64,000 nt of DNA from Prevotella sp. GTDB lineage: Bacteria; Bacteroidota; Bacteroidia; Bacteroidales; Bacteroidaceae. Position 1 is the first letter of the stretch; every line of letters starts with the position of its first letter. The stretch is taken from the NCBI GenBank assembly GCA_017462915.1, contig JAFTQG010000005.1, positions 1 to 64,000 of the forward strand. Direction: 5' to 3'. A model generated the notes under the pieces. It saw nothing but the letters and a program-made list of their open reading frames with translations, was not told the DNA's origin and made no database searches. The position numbers were made by a program, and so were the translations under genes. Shown piece after piece: positions 36,922-44,692 of this stretch.

Positions 36922-38295
36922 ATGAAAACGATATGTTTATATTTTGAGATACATCAGATAACACATCTCAAACGTTACCGCTTCTTTGATATCGGTACAG
37001 ACCATTATTACTATGATGACTATGCAAACGAGCAGAGCATCAATTATATAGCCAACAACTCGTATGTCCCAGCTCTTGACGCGTTGCAGGAGATGATGGA
37101 CAATGACCCGGGATTCAAGGTTGCATTCTCTATCTCAGGAGTCGGCATGGAACAGTTGGAGATGCATGCTCCTCAGGTTATTGAGAAATTGCAGAAAATC
37201 AATGAGTCTGGACGTGTGGAATTCCTGACAGAGCCATATTCACATGGTCTTGCAGGTCTTGTCAATGAAGAGAGCTTCAAGCGCGACATAGAGAAGATGT
37301 CTGACAAGATTCAGGAATATTTCGGAAAGCGTCCGACAGTTGTCCGCAACTCATCTCTTATCTATACAGATGAAATCGGTGCACATGTTGCGTCTTTGGG
37401 ATATAAAGGTATGCTGACAGAAGGTGCAAAGCATGTCCTCGGATGGAAGTCTCCGCACTATGTCTATAACTGCAATATGGCACCGAATCTGAAACTTCTG
37501 CTTCGTGATGTCAATCTTTCAGATGATATCTCGCTGCGTTTCAGCAATACTTCTTGGCCTGGATATCCATTGATGGCAGACACATACATGAACAATATAG
37601 CATCTTGCCCAGCAGAAGAGCAGGTGGTGAATATTTTCATGGAGCTCTCCGCTCTCGGTATAGCACAGCCGCTTTCAAGCCATATCCTTGACTTCTTCAA
37701 GGCTTTGCCTGCACAGGCAAAGGAGAGAGGCATAGAGTGGGCTACACCGAGCGAGATATTTGACAAGTTCAACTCGGTAGGCGCAATTGACGTGCCTGAC
37801 ACTTTGTCTTGGGTAGACGAGGAGCGCGACTGCTCTGTATGGCTCGGAAACCAGATGCAGCAGGAGGCCTTCAACAAGCTCTATTCCGTTGCCGACCGTC
37901 TGCTGATAGCCAAAGACCCTCGTCTGTTGCAGGACTGGGATTATCTTCAGGCATCAAACAATTTCCGTTTCATGACCACAAAGGCAAGCAACTGGGATAT
38001 AGACCGTGGCATTTATGATGGTCCTTTTGATGCATTCACCAACTATATGAATATCCTTGGTGACTTTATTTCCCGTGTCCGTGCGCTATATGGTGGCATT
38101 GAGAATGAGGAGCTTGACAATATGCTCACCACCATAACCAATCAGACAAAGGAAATCGAGAAGCAGCAGAAAGAGATAGAGCGTTTGCAGGCAAAGCTTG
38201 CAAAGGTTCTCCCTACAGAGAAGCCCGTAAAAAAGACTGCGGCAAAGAAAACTGCAACGACCAAGAAGGCAACTAAGGCTGCGCCTAAAAAGTAG
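36922..38295 (+). CDS. Glycoside hydrolase family 57 alpha-amylase-like protein with Lys/Ala-rich tail
   Basis: The 457-residue protein starts CLYFEIHQITHLKRYRFFD (family region 1), followed by EFLTEPYSHGLAG and VVRNSSLIYTDEIGAHVA, matching the GH57 barrel. There is no signal peptide, so it acts inside the cell on glycogen or maltodextrin. Residues about 390-425 form a predicted coiled coil (NQTKEIEKQQKEIERLQAKL). The last 30 residues are a Lys/Ala/Thr tail (KTAAKKTATTKKATK) like those of histone-type or nucleic-acid-binding proteins, which is unusual for an amylase. Confidence 0.9.
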   Translation: MKTICLYFEIHQITHLKRYRFFDIGTDHYYYDDYANEQSINYIANNSYVPALDALQEMMDNDPGFKVAFSISGVGMEQLEMHAPQVIEKLQKINESGRVEFLTEPYSHGLAGLVNEESFKRDIEKMSDKIQEYFGKRPTVVRNSSLIYTDEIGAHVASLGYKGMLTEGAKHVLGWKSPHYVYNCNMAPNLKLLLRDVNLSDDISLRFSNTSWPGYPLMADTYMNNIASCPAEEQVVNIFMELSALGIAQPLSSHILDFFKALPAQAKERGIEWATPSEIFDKFNSVGAIDVPDTLSWVDEERDCSVWLGNQMQQEAFNKLYSVADRLLIAKDPRLLQDWDYLQASNNFRFMTTKASNWDIDRGIYDGPFDAFTNYMNILGDFISRVRALYGGIENEELDNMLTTITNQTKEIEKQQKEIERLQAKLAKVLPTEKPVKKTAAKKTATTKKATKAAPKK

Positions 38296-38389
38296 TGAAA
38301 GATATTTCGCAGGCAGGTAAAACAGCAAGTGTCTATATAGTTGAGGCTTTAGCCGTTGCCTGTACCGAAAATCATAACTTTATATACCG

Positions 38390-38441
38390 AATACATAGAG
38401 GAGACAATCTCGTTATAGCGAGATCGTCTCCTCTATGTATT
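38390..38441 (+). terminator. Large hairpin after the glycogen cluster
   Basis: Arms of 23 bases (38390-38412 and 38419-38441) pair with one mismatch around a six-base loop TTATAG. There is no long T run, but the position between convergent genes fits a bidirectional terminator. Confidence 0.75.
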
Positions 38442-38489
38442 TGCAGACAATGAAGATATTGATGCGATGGATTGGAACAGCATCAATAT

Positions 38490-39059
38490 TTAATACTCAA
38501 GCAGACGGCCACAGTCGTGCCAGTCGCCGATCATCTCGCCACGTCTGCTGGCCTCGATGAGTTTCTGCAGACGGCTGTCGAACAGCTCTTTGCATGCCTT
38601 CTTCCGTTGTATGTTGTCGATACGTACGCGCTGATAGAGCGCAGGGAAAGTCATGAAGTTCTGCCATGCTGTCGGATTGGCCTTGAAGGCGGCGATGATT
38701 TCGGGCATGACGACAAACTCTGCATTAAGATCAGGACAAGCTGCACGTCCCGCCTCGGTCATCAGGCCAAGCCGTTCGAGCCGCCGGCAGCGTTCCTTGT
38801 TAAGTTCGGTCCACATCCCTTTTCTGCTCCGCGGCCCGAAGCGCTGGAGCGTCACGCCGCCGACAGTCTTCACCGTCGAGTCAATCCATCCGAAGCACAA
38901 AGCCTCTTCCACGGCATCGAGATACCACAGGGCATCCTCTGGCGGCGTTTTGCCCCGCTTTGCCTCTATCCAGCACTCCTTCTCCGTGGCGCTGTTCGCC
39001 GCCAGCCATTTGCGAAAGTCGGCACGGTTTGTTATGTTGAGAATGTTTTTAGGTGTCAT
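38490..39059 (-). CDS. YdeI/OmpD-associated family protein
   Basis: About 189 residues match the YdeI family (bacteriocin-protection or OmpD-associated): NRADFRKWLAANSATEKECW, WYLDAVEEALCFGWIDSTVK, FGPRSRKGMWTELNKER and the C-terminal EMIGDWHDCGRLLEY. The biochemical function is not established. The frame is open further upstream, but the ATG at 39059 fits the family start. The upstream GNAT gene ends at 39061, one base before, so the pair is one operon. Confidence 0.8.
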   Translation of the reverse strand: MTPKNILNITNRADFRKWLAANSATEKECWIEAKRGKTPPEDALWYLDAVEEALCFGWIDSTVKTVGGVTLQRFGPRSRKGMWTELNKERCRRLERLGLMTEAGRAACPDLNAEFVVMPEIIAAFKANPTAWQNFMTFPALYQRVRIDNIQRKKACKELFDSRLQKLIEASRRGEMIGDWHDCGRLLEY

Positions 39060-39060
39060 A

Positions 39061-39576
39061 TCAACTGATGTTGTGGCATTCCATCTCAATACATTTCCAA
39101 GTCTCGCCGAGACATTGATAACATTCTTTTTCTGGTTTGTCAACCTGTTCAAATCCGGCGGCTTCATAACACCGGATGGCGGACGGATTGTTGTCAAAGA
39201 CTCCAAGCGATACTTTCGTGGTTCCAAGCGTATCGAAAGCATACCCGACGGCCATTCTTACAAGAGCTTTGCCCAAACCTCTACCACGTTTTGAATCATC
39301 GACAATGACAAAACCTATACGCTGTTCGGATGAATCGTCTGCCGGAATACGTAGTGTGATATATCCTGTTATCTTATCATTACCATCCACCATTGTCAGG
39401 GCACGCGAGTGTAGTCCATCAATGTATTGCTCATGATAGGAGTTCATGTCATCAGGCGTGATGGGGTAACGCTCATACCTGTCGGCGCACCACTGGCGCA
39501 TTAGATACTCATTTTTAAGCCATGATGTAATCACCGCAGCATCCGAAGGTCGGTATGGCCGTAAAGATAGTTTCAT
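39061..39576 (-). CDS. GNAT-family N-acetyltransferase
   Basis: The 171-residue protein has the acetyl-CoA binding motif DSKRGRGLGKALVRMAV (about 92-108) and the late NNPSAIRCYEAAGFEQV, typical of RimJ/RimL-like GNATs. The start LSLRPYRPSDAAVITSWL is characteristic. The acceptor is unknown. It is coupled with the YdeI-family gene, and 38 bases separate it from the stop of the ATPase gene upstream. Confidence 0.88.
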   Translation of the reverse strand: MKLSLRPYRPSDAAVITSWLKNEYLMRQWCADRYERYPITPDDMNSYHEQYIDGLHSRALTMVDGNDKITGYITLRIPADDSSEQRIGFVIVDDSKRGRGLGKALVRMAVGYAFDTLGTTKVSLGVFDNNPSAIRCYEAAGFEQVDKPEKECYQCLGETWKCIEMECHNIS

Positions 39577-39614
39577 CCGTTATGAGTTTTGTTTGTTATT
39601 ATATGAAAATTGCT

Positions 39615-40904
39615 TTAGAAAGCAGTTACACTCCATTCGTAAACCGGTTTTACAGAAATCAGGTGTCCGTCTTTTTCGATATCCTTAAATTCATGGTCTG
39701 TCAGAAGAAGCAGGTTCTCGCATCCCGTTTGTCTGTTTGCCAACAGCAATCCGTTGACCTCACGTTTGAGCGTCTTTTCTGACGAAATGTCGTACGACAC
39801 CTGTATACATTGTAACACCCTGTTGCCGTCGCATACCACAAAGTCACATTCTCCGGAACGCTCTTTCAGATAGTAGACATCCCATCCTTCATACTGACAC
39901 TTGCGGATTAGGTGACTCAAAACGATGGTCTCCAGCCGCCATCCAAGATTATCCCCGGCAAAAGCATTCTCCCTTTGATTCATCATGGCAACATCTATGG
40001 CGTAGAGCTTTTCCTGTGTGACACGCATCTTGCTTTTGGGTGAATACTTTTTTATTCCCATTAATATGTATGCCTGTTTGAGATAAGATATGTAGTTGCG
40101 GACGGTGTGAGGGGATTTAAAGTTGAATGTCTCTGCAAGGTCTGATGTGTTTGTTATGTATGGTGATATGTTTAGAAGATGATGAGCCATGCTCTCAAAT
40201 TGAGCAGGAAAGGCTATGCTGTAGCGTTGCTCGATGTCGCGCTTCAGAATGTTGTCAACGAGATTTGTTATATATTTCTTGCTATTTTTTATAATCGTCA
40301 GTTCCGGAAATCCTCCATTTTGTATGTATTCGTCAAACGTTTTTCTTTTATCGGCAATGCCCTTGGTTGTCTGCTGCGTGTAATCCACACCTTTTATCGT
40401 GCAGTATTCTGCAAACGAAAATGGATATAGGTTTATCTCGCTACTCCTGCCTGTCAGGTGTGTGGCCAAATCATTGCTCAGCAGTTTGGCATTGCTTCCG
40501 GTCAGGACAACGTGCATATTGTTACGGAGAAGGCGGTTGACAAAGAGGGGCCATCCTGCAATATTTTGTATCTCGTCAAGGAAGATATATTTGAAGTCAC
40601 CATAAATTTTGTACAACACCTCAAGGATATCATTCAACTGCCCGGTGTCAAGCCCTGCAAGACGCTCATCGTCGAAGTCGGCGTATGCAAACTTAACGCC
40701 CGCCCTGGTAAGTATTTGAAGGCAAAGTGTCGACTTGCCGCTCCGGCGCACGCCAATGACAACTTGTGCCTGAGGACTGTCTAAATCTACAAGACCTTCT
40801 TCTTTACGGGAACATAGATGCCTGTCAGACCAATTATCAATCTCCGCTTTTTGGTCGCTAAATATAATCTCCAGCGTCCTTCTGTCTATAACTGCTTCTT
40901 TCAT
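39615..40904 (-). CDS. AAA ATPase with DUF4143 (PD-(D/E)XK-like) C-terminal domain
   Basis: The 429-residue protein has Walker A VIGVRRSGKSTLCLQI (about 48-63), Walker B YIFLDEIQNIAGW, sensor LTGSNAKLLS and HLTGRSSEINLYPFSFAEY, all typical of the AAA_14 group. The DUF4143 region (about 230-400) includes a winged-helix-like PHTVRNYISYLKQAYIL and a nuclease-like ERSGECDFVVCDGN followed by QCIQVSY. The role of this large family is unclear; links to DNA binding or toxin-like behaviour are proposed. The ATG at 40904 is preferred to the GTG at 40910. Four 32-bp iterons cover the upstream region, suggesting tight control. Confidence 0.88.
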   Translation of the reverse strand: MKEAVIDRRTLEIIFSDQKAEIDNWSDRHLCSRKEEGLVDLDSPQAQVVIGVRRSGKSTLCLQILTRAGVKFAYADFDDERLAGLDTGQLNDILEVLYKIYGDFKYIFLDEIQNIAGWPLFVNRLLRNNMHVVLTGSNAKLLSNDLATHLTGRSSEINLYPFSFAEYCTIKGVDYTQQTTKGIADKRKTFDEYIQNGGFPELTIIKNSKKYITNLVDNILKRDIEQRYSIAFPAQFESMAHHLLNISPYITNTSDLAETFNFKSPHTVRNYISYLKQAYILMGIKKYSPKSKMRVTQEKLYAIDVAMMNQRENAFAGDNLGWRLETIVLSHLIRKCQYEGWDVYYLKERSGECDFVVCDGNRVLQCIQVSYDISSEKTLKREVNGLLLANRQTGCENLLLLTDHEFKDIEKDGHLISVKPVYEWSVTAF

Positions 40905-40909
40905 AGGCA

Positions 40910-40917
40910 CAAAGATA
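40910..40917 (-). promoter_or_regulatory. -7 box of the DUF4143 ATPase gene
   Basis: TATCTTTG on the minus strand fits TAnnTTTG but lies only six bases before the ATG, so the mRNA would start at or next to the start codon (leaderless). The -33 region falls inside iteron 1. Confidence 0.5.
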
Positions 40918-40935
40918 GTGAATTTATTTTGAATA

Positions 40936-41047
40936 AATGCCTTATTTTGCAGATTTTATTTGGCTTTAATGCCTTATTTTGCATATTTAACGTGTTTTCA
41001 ACGCCTTATTTTACAGTATTAGTGCATTCTCAACGCTTTATTTTACA
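40936..41047. repeat. Four 16-bp iterons at exact 32-bp spacing
   Basis: AATGCCTTATTTTGCA (40936 and 40968) and AACGCCTTATTTTACA or AACGCTTTATTTTACA (41000 and 41032) repeat with an exact 32-base period, and the 16-base spacers are unrelated. They cover the -33 region of the ATPase promoter, and the last one overlaps the stop of the upstream membrane-protein gene. 32 bases is about three helical turns, so bound proteins would sit on one face of the DNA. Confidence 0.85.
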
Positions 41048-41378
41048 GATATTTGTTTATCCCCATAGCCGTCCATCCTATAGCCAGATAAGTTGCGGCA
41101 TATATGCTAAACCACACCTCCCTGATGTTGAAGAACAGCCATGTTCCGACAAAAAATGATATAGAAGAGATCAAGGGCAAACTCCACATCTGCCGGATAT
41201 TCCTGCCGCAACGGTATCCAAGTATGGCAGAATAAAGTGGATTGACAATGAGGAACAGTATCATGCATAATGCCATTCCTGCATCGGTTGAAGCAAACCG
41301 TGCCACGCAAACCGGCAAGACAAACAATACAGCTACCGTAACAGCAAGCCAAATTATGATTGCTCTGTAACTTTCCAT
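41043..41378 (-). CDS. Small four-helix membrane protein, unknown
   Basis: The 111-residue protein has four hydrophobic segments (IIIWLAVTVAVLFVLPV, ALCMILFLIVNPLYSAI, LPLISSISFFVGTWLFF, IYAATYLAIGWTAMG). No conserved family is recognised. Its stop codon overlaps the last iteron of the next gene's control region. Real coding is supported by the even hydrophobic periodicity and the lack of overlap with another gene. Confidence 0.6.
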   Translation of the reverse strand: MESYRAIIIWLAVTVAVLFVLPVCVARFASTDAGMALCMILFLIVNPLYSAILGYRCGRNIRQMWSLPLISSISFFVGTWLFFNIREVWFSIYAATYLAIGWTAMGINKYL

Positions 41379-41481
41379 AACGGCATAGATTCATTAATGG
41401 CAGGTCTATGGTACAATAATAGAACTGTGAGCCTAATTGCTGAAGTATTCTCCGGATTTCCTCCTTGTATCATATTTCCTG

Positions 41482-41988
41482 TTATTTTTGCCCTTGCTTT
41501 TTCTTCCAAGGCTTATACACGGAAATGACAGTCACGATGGTGAGTAATATTATCTGAAGCAGACCTGCGTATGCGTTTGCCGTCACGTTCCGCCAATATC
41601 GCAAGACATCACCGCCTCCCTCCATAATGGCTTTCCCAGTCACCACGTTCTCTTTGACCAATGGTCCCATGTAGAATGTGCCGAACAGAATCATGAATAT
41701 GGTTAATACCCATTTCACCGTGAGCCATCTGTGCTTGAAGAAGCCCCAATGGGTGAATGCCCCATAGATTATGCCTGTAACCAAGCAACCGACAGCTCCT
41801 GGCACCAATATCTTCATGTCGATGGCTTCCAGAATCTCTGCCATCCAATACATTCCTGCCGCATCCTCCACCGCTACAAGATGCCGTAGCAGATTCATGG
41901 ATATGGCCGAGCCAAACCAAGCTATCGCACATATAAGGTGTATCACCTTCAATGCTTTCATTTCTTTTACTGATAGGTTCTTCATCAT
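41482..41988 (-). CDS. Integral membrane protein, DUF2269-like
   Basis: The 168-residue protein has four membrane helices. ALKVIHLICAIAWFGSAISM near the start, with its conserved His and Trp, and WLTVKWVLTIFMILFGTFYM resemble DUF2269-type and related copper-resistance-like membrane proteins. The tail is Lys-rich (YKPWKKKQGQK). Function is unknown. ATG codons at 41988 and 41985 are adjacent and equally possible. Confidence 0.65.
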   Translation of the reverse strand: MMKNLSVKEMKALKVIHLICAIAWFGSAISMNLLRHLVAVEDAAGMYWMAEILEAIDMKILVPGAVGCLVTGIIYGAFTHWGFFKHRWLTVKWVLTIFMILFGTFYMGPLVKENVVTGKAIMEGGGDVLRYWRNVTANAYAGLLQIILLTIVTVISVYKPWKKKQGQK

Positions 41989-42035
41989 AGTTTTATCTGT
42001 TATTTCCGTTTCCGAAATTCTTTAATATGCTATGT

Positions 42036-42511
42036 AAGTAAAATTAATGCATGATATAAAACGCAGTTATTATTGAGATGTTTTCCGTCTTGGAACGACG
42101 GAGCATAGCGGGCTATGTGACTGAGTGCAAAGGCGAAAACAGCCGAAAAGAACAAACTGATGTCGTTTGGTGGTTTAGTCGTTTAGTGGTTAGTGTTTTT
42201 GCTGACAACAAAATAACCAAACAACAAATATCCAAACAACCAAGTTTTATACATACAAGATTTTACTACTCATTTCTTTATAGATTGTATCGTTTAACCC
42301 AAATCGGTCATTAGATTTCACTTCGTTTTGTTTTTATCTCCGTTGTATTGCGACCATTTCGGCGAAGGCATAGCGAGCTATGTCGAGACGGAGCGGGAAG
42401 CAAGACAGCGAAGGGAAAGGCGAAACGGAGGAAAAGACCGTATAATAATAACAGAACATTACCGTATATCGGTCTAATGACCGATTTGGGTTTAATTTTG
42501 TTTACTTACTT
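42036..42511 (-). repeat. Interspersed repeat, copy 3 (long form, inverted, split by a MITE)
   Basis: In reverse sense this carries the same ends and core palindrome as copies 1 and 2, plus an extra segment of about 85 bases holding CTAAACGA words that only copy 4 shares. A 193-bp MITE interrupts it at 42298-42490. Together with copy 4 (54150-54421, opposite direction) it brackets the accessory block with the restriction system. Confidence 0.8.
42298..42490. mobile_element. 193-bp MITE with 18-bp perfect inverted ends and 5-bp target duplication
   Basis: The ends are CCCAAATCGGTCATTAGA (42298-42315) and its exact complement (42473-42490). TTTAA flanks both sides (42293-42297 and 42491-42495), and removing the element restores the interspersed-repeat sequence ATCGTTTAATTTTG. 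There is no open frame of note. The transposase that moves it is not in the window and the IS family is not identified. Confidence 0.9.
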
Positions 42512-42628
42512 ATCTACCTTTTAATGCGTACTTCTGCATTATGGCGGATGTAATTACTGTTGCTGTTCACATATTCCCTGGATCCCTGTGTATTTCTTAT
42601 TCTGACATCCGCCAAGGCACGGCGATTA

Positions 42629-43252
42629 TTATTTCAATGCCTCCACATCCCCAGCCTGTATTGCAGGTATTGCTTTGCGTATCTTCTCCTCCGGCCAGTC
42701 CCACCATTTCAGTTCCTTCAGCCGCTCTATCACCTCGGGCGCAAAGCGTTTGCGGATTTCGTGTGCAGGAACTCCGCCAACGATAGAATAGGGTGCGACA
42801 TCTTTTGTCACGACAGCACGCGTGCCAATTATCGCGCCGTCGCCGATGGTAACTCCCGCCATTATCACGGCGTCATAGCCTATCCATACATCGTTACCGA
42901 TGATGATGTCACCCTTATTGTCCCACGCCGAGGCAAGCTCCGATTTTTGCAAGTCCCACTCCTCAAAGAACAGTGGGAAGGTATATGTGGAGAGCGACCT
43001 GAGCGTGTGGTTGGCGCAGTTGAAGATAAACTTTGCGCCGCAGGCTATCGAACAGAACTTGCCGATGACGAGGCGGTCGCCATTTATGGGATAATGATAG
43101 AACACGTTGTTCTTCTCAAAATCCCTTGGGTCGTTCACAAAGTCATTATAGATTGTGAAGTTGCCGACTTCTATTGTAGGACTGGTGATAACAGACTTGA
43201 GATATACGGTCTGCGTATCACCTGTACGGGGATAAATCTTGCTGTTATCCAT
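42629..43252 (-). CDS. CatB-related O-acetyltransferase (hexapeptide, xenobiotic type)
   Basis: The 207-residue left-handed beta-helix protein has hexapeptide turns IGKFCSIACGAKFIF, GNDVWIGYDAVIMAGV and IGDGAIIGTRAVVTKDV. The active-site His is in FNCANHTLRSLSTYTF, and the C-terminal ending IVGGVPAHEIRKRF is typical. Relatives acetylate chloramphenicol or streptogramin A, but many homologues modify other sugars or metabolites, so resistance is not implied. The upstream fused gene overlaps it by eight bases and contains a second copy of the domain, which suggests tandem duplication. Confidence 0.9.
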   Translation of the reverse strand: MDNSKIYPRTGDTQTVYLKSVITSPTIEVGNFTIYNDFVNDPRDFEKNNVFYHYPINGDRLVIGKFCSIACGAKFIFNCANHTLRSLSTYTFPLFFEEWDLQKSELASAWDNKGDIIIGNDVWIGYDAVIMAGVTIGDGAIIGTRAVVTKDVAPYSIVGGVPAHEIRKRFAPEVIERLKELKWWDWPEEKIRKAIPAIQAGDVEALK

Positions 43253-44513
43253 TTTGTTCGAGGATTTTAATGATACTCTTCTTTACTTGCGTGAGATTTC
43301 CGTCTGTCAATAATGGAATCAGCTGCCGGATTTCGTCGATGCTCTTGTTCCACCATTGCAGTCTTTGCAATAAGCCGATTAACTCATCGTCAAAACGCTT
43401 TCTGATAACTCTTGCAGGATTTCCTGCAACTATCGTGTATGGCTCTACGTCATGACCTACAATGCTGCCGAGCCCGATGATTGCGCCGTCGCCGATATGT
43501 ACACCGGGCAGTATAGTTGCGTTCTGTCCAATCCACACGTCGTTGCCCACTATCGTGTCGCCTTTCAGCGGAAGTTCCTCTGCTGTTGGCGGTGTCTCTG
43601 TCCATCCATCCATGATGTAGAAAGGGTAGGTCGATGCCGCGTTCATCTGATGGTTCGCGCCGTTCATTATGAATGTCACACCCGATGCTATCTGGCAGAA
43701 CTTTCCGATAATCAGCCTGTCGCCGTTGAAGTCATAGTGATGCAATACGTGTTTCTCAAAATCGGTATCGCTGAAATAAGTGAACTCACCGACGATTATA
43801 TTCGGGTTCTTCACTGTCGGTTTGACGTATGTAACGGTCTCGCAGCCCTTTACGGGGAAAATCGTGTCAGGGTTCGGTTGCATATTCAATTCTTTTGTAT
43901 TCTCACGCATACAATCTATCATAGCCCTAATATGCCTGTTTGTCTCGTCCAAATTAAACGCTTTCGGGTTAAACACCTCCCCTCTGCCAAGTTCAAGCCA
44001 TTTCCGATACATCTTGGCATCATTAGATTTCGGAGCTTCAAGCAGAACCATTTTCATATTTTCATATCCCCAAGAGCCTCCACAATCTTCTGGTGGACAA
44101 GCACCCTTGCCAGCAATGCAGCGTGGATAGATAAGTGCTTCTTCTGTTTCAGCCTCAACGGTGATATCGTGAAACCAATCGTCTCCAAAGTCATATATAT
44201 ACGTGAATTTCTTTATCGGATTTTCATTCAGAAATTCCCTTATCGTTGTTGTTCTGGAGTCTATGGGCTTAGGTCTTTCTGTGAAGAAATCAGAAAAATC
44301 ATTAATACCACCTTCTTCATATAGATCTTTTATTGTCCATCCCCGGTCGTATGGCTTTTCCATAAACTGGTATAAATGCTCATATAGCCAGCCGAAACTT
44401 TCCTGTATAATGCAATGCAAGCCATGGAATGTACACTCGGCTGGCACTAATAGCCGTCTCCACACCGGTGGCTTTGTTATGCCACGTAATTGTATTTTTA
44501 ATTGGTAAGTCAT
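43245..44513 (-). CDS. Fusion: pRiA4b ORF-3-like domain plus CatB-like acetyltransferase
   Basis: The 422-residue protein joins two domains rarely found together. Residues about 1-190 match the plasmid pRiA4b ORF-3-like (IS1096-passenger) family: QLKIQLRGITKPPVWRRLLV, FTYIYDFGDDWFHDITVE and AGKGACPPEDCGGSWGYE. Residues about 215-410 form a hexapeptide acetyltransferase like the next gene: IGKFCQIASGVTFIMNGANH, GNDVWIGQNATILPGV and IVAGNPARVIRKRF. The frame is continuous with no sign of a lost stop. The N-domain's function is unknown. It overlaps the following gene by eight bases. Confidence 0.85.
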   Translation of the reverse strand: MTYQLKIQLRGITKPPVWRRLLVPAECTFHGLHCIIQESFGWLYEHLYQFMEKPYDRGWTIKDLYEEGGINDFSDFFTERPKPIDSRTTTIREFLNENPIKKFTYIYDFGDDWFHDITVEAETEEALIYPRCIAGKGACPPEDCGGSWGYENMKMVLLEAPKSNDAKMYRKWLELGRGEVFNPKAFNLDETNRHIRAMIDCMRENTKELNMQPNPDTIFPVKGCETVTYVKPTVKNPNIIVGEFTYFSDTDFEKHVLHHYDFNGDRLIIGKFCQIASGVTFIMNGANHQMNAASTYPFYIMDGWTETPPTAEELPLKGDTIVGNDVWIGQNATILPGVHIGDGAIIGLGSIVGHDVEPYTIVAGNPARVIRKRFDDELIGLLQRLQWWNKSIDEIRQLIPLLTDGNLTQVKKSIIKILEQNG

Positions 44514-44544
44514 AATTTATTGATAATGCTTTTGTAAACCCTTT

Positions 44545-44672
44545 CTATGCAATCCCAAGCCGCTCAATCTCGAATATCAGCGTGGAGCCAGCGGGAATGC
44601 TGGGCTGCGAGAACTTGCCGTATCCCATTTCGGCAGGGATATACACTTCCCATCTGCAAGTCTGGTATTCTT
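44545..44672 (-). pseudogene. Remnant of an FKBP-type peptidyl-prolyl isomerase (C-terminal end only)
   Basis: The minus strand reads WEVYIPAEMGYGKFSQPSIP, then AGSTLIFEIERLGIA and a stop at 44547-44545. This is the end of an FKBP domain. Nothing FKBP-like lies upstream: the sequence goes straight into the last gene of the restriction operon at 44693. The break near 44672 marks a likely island boundary. Confidence 0.8.
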
Positions 44673-44692
44673 GAAAGAATTCATATCTTTAT

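Noticed and set aside
42629..44513. Calling the acetyltransferases antibiotic-resistance genes
   Set aside because: Hexapeptide CatB-like enzymes have many substrates, and nothing in the sequence fixes chloramphenicol or streptogramin specificity.
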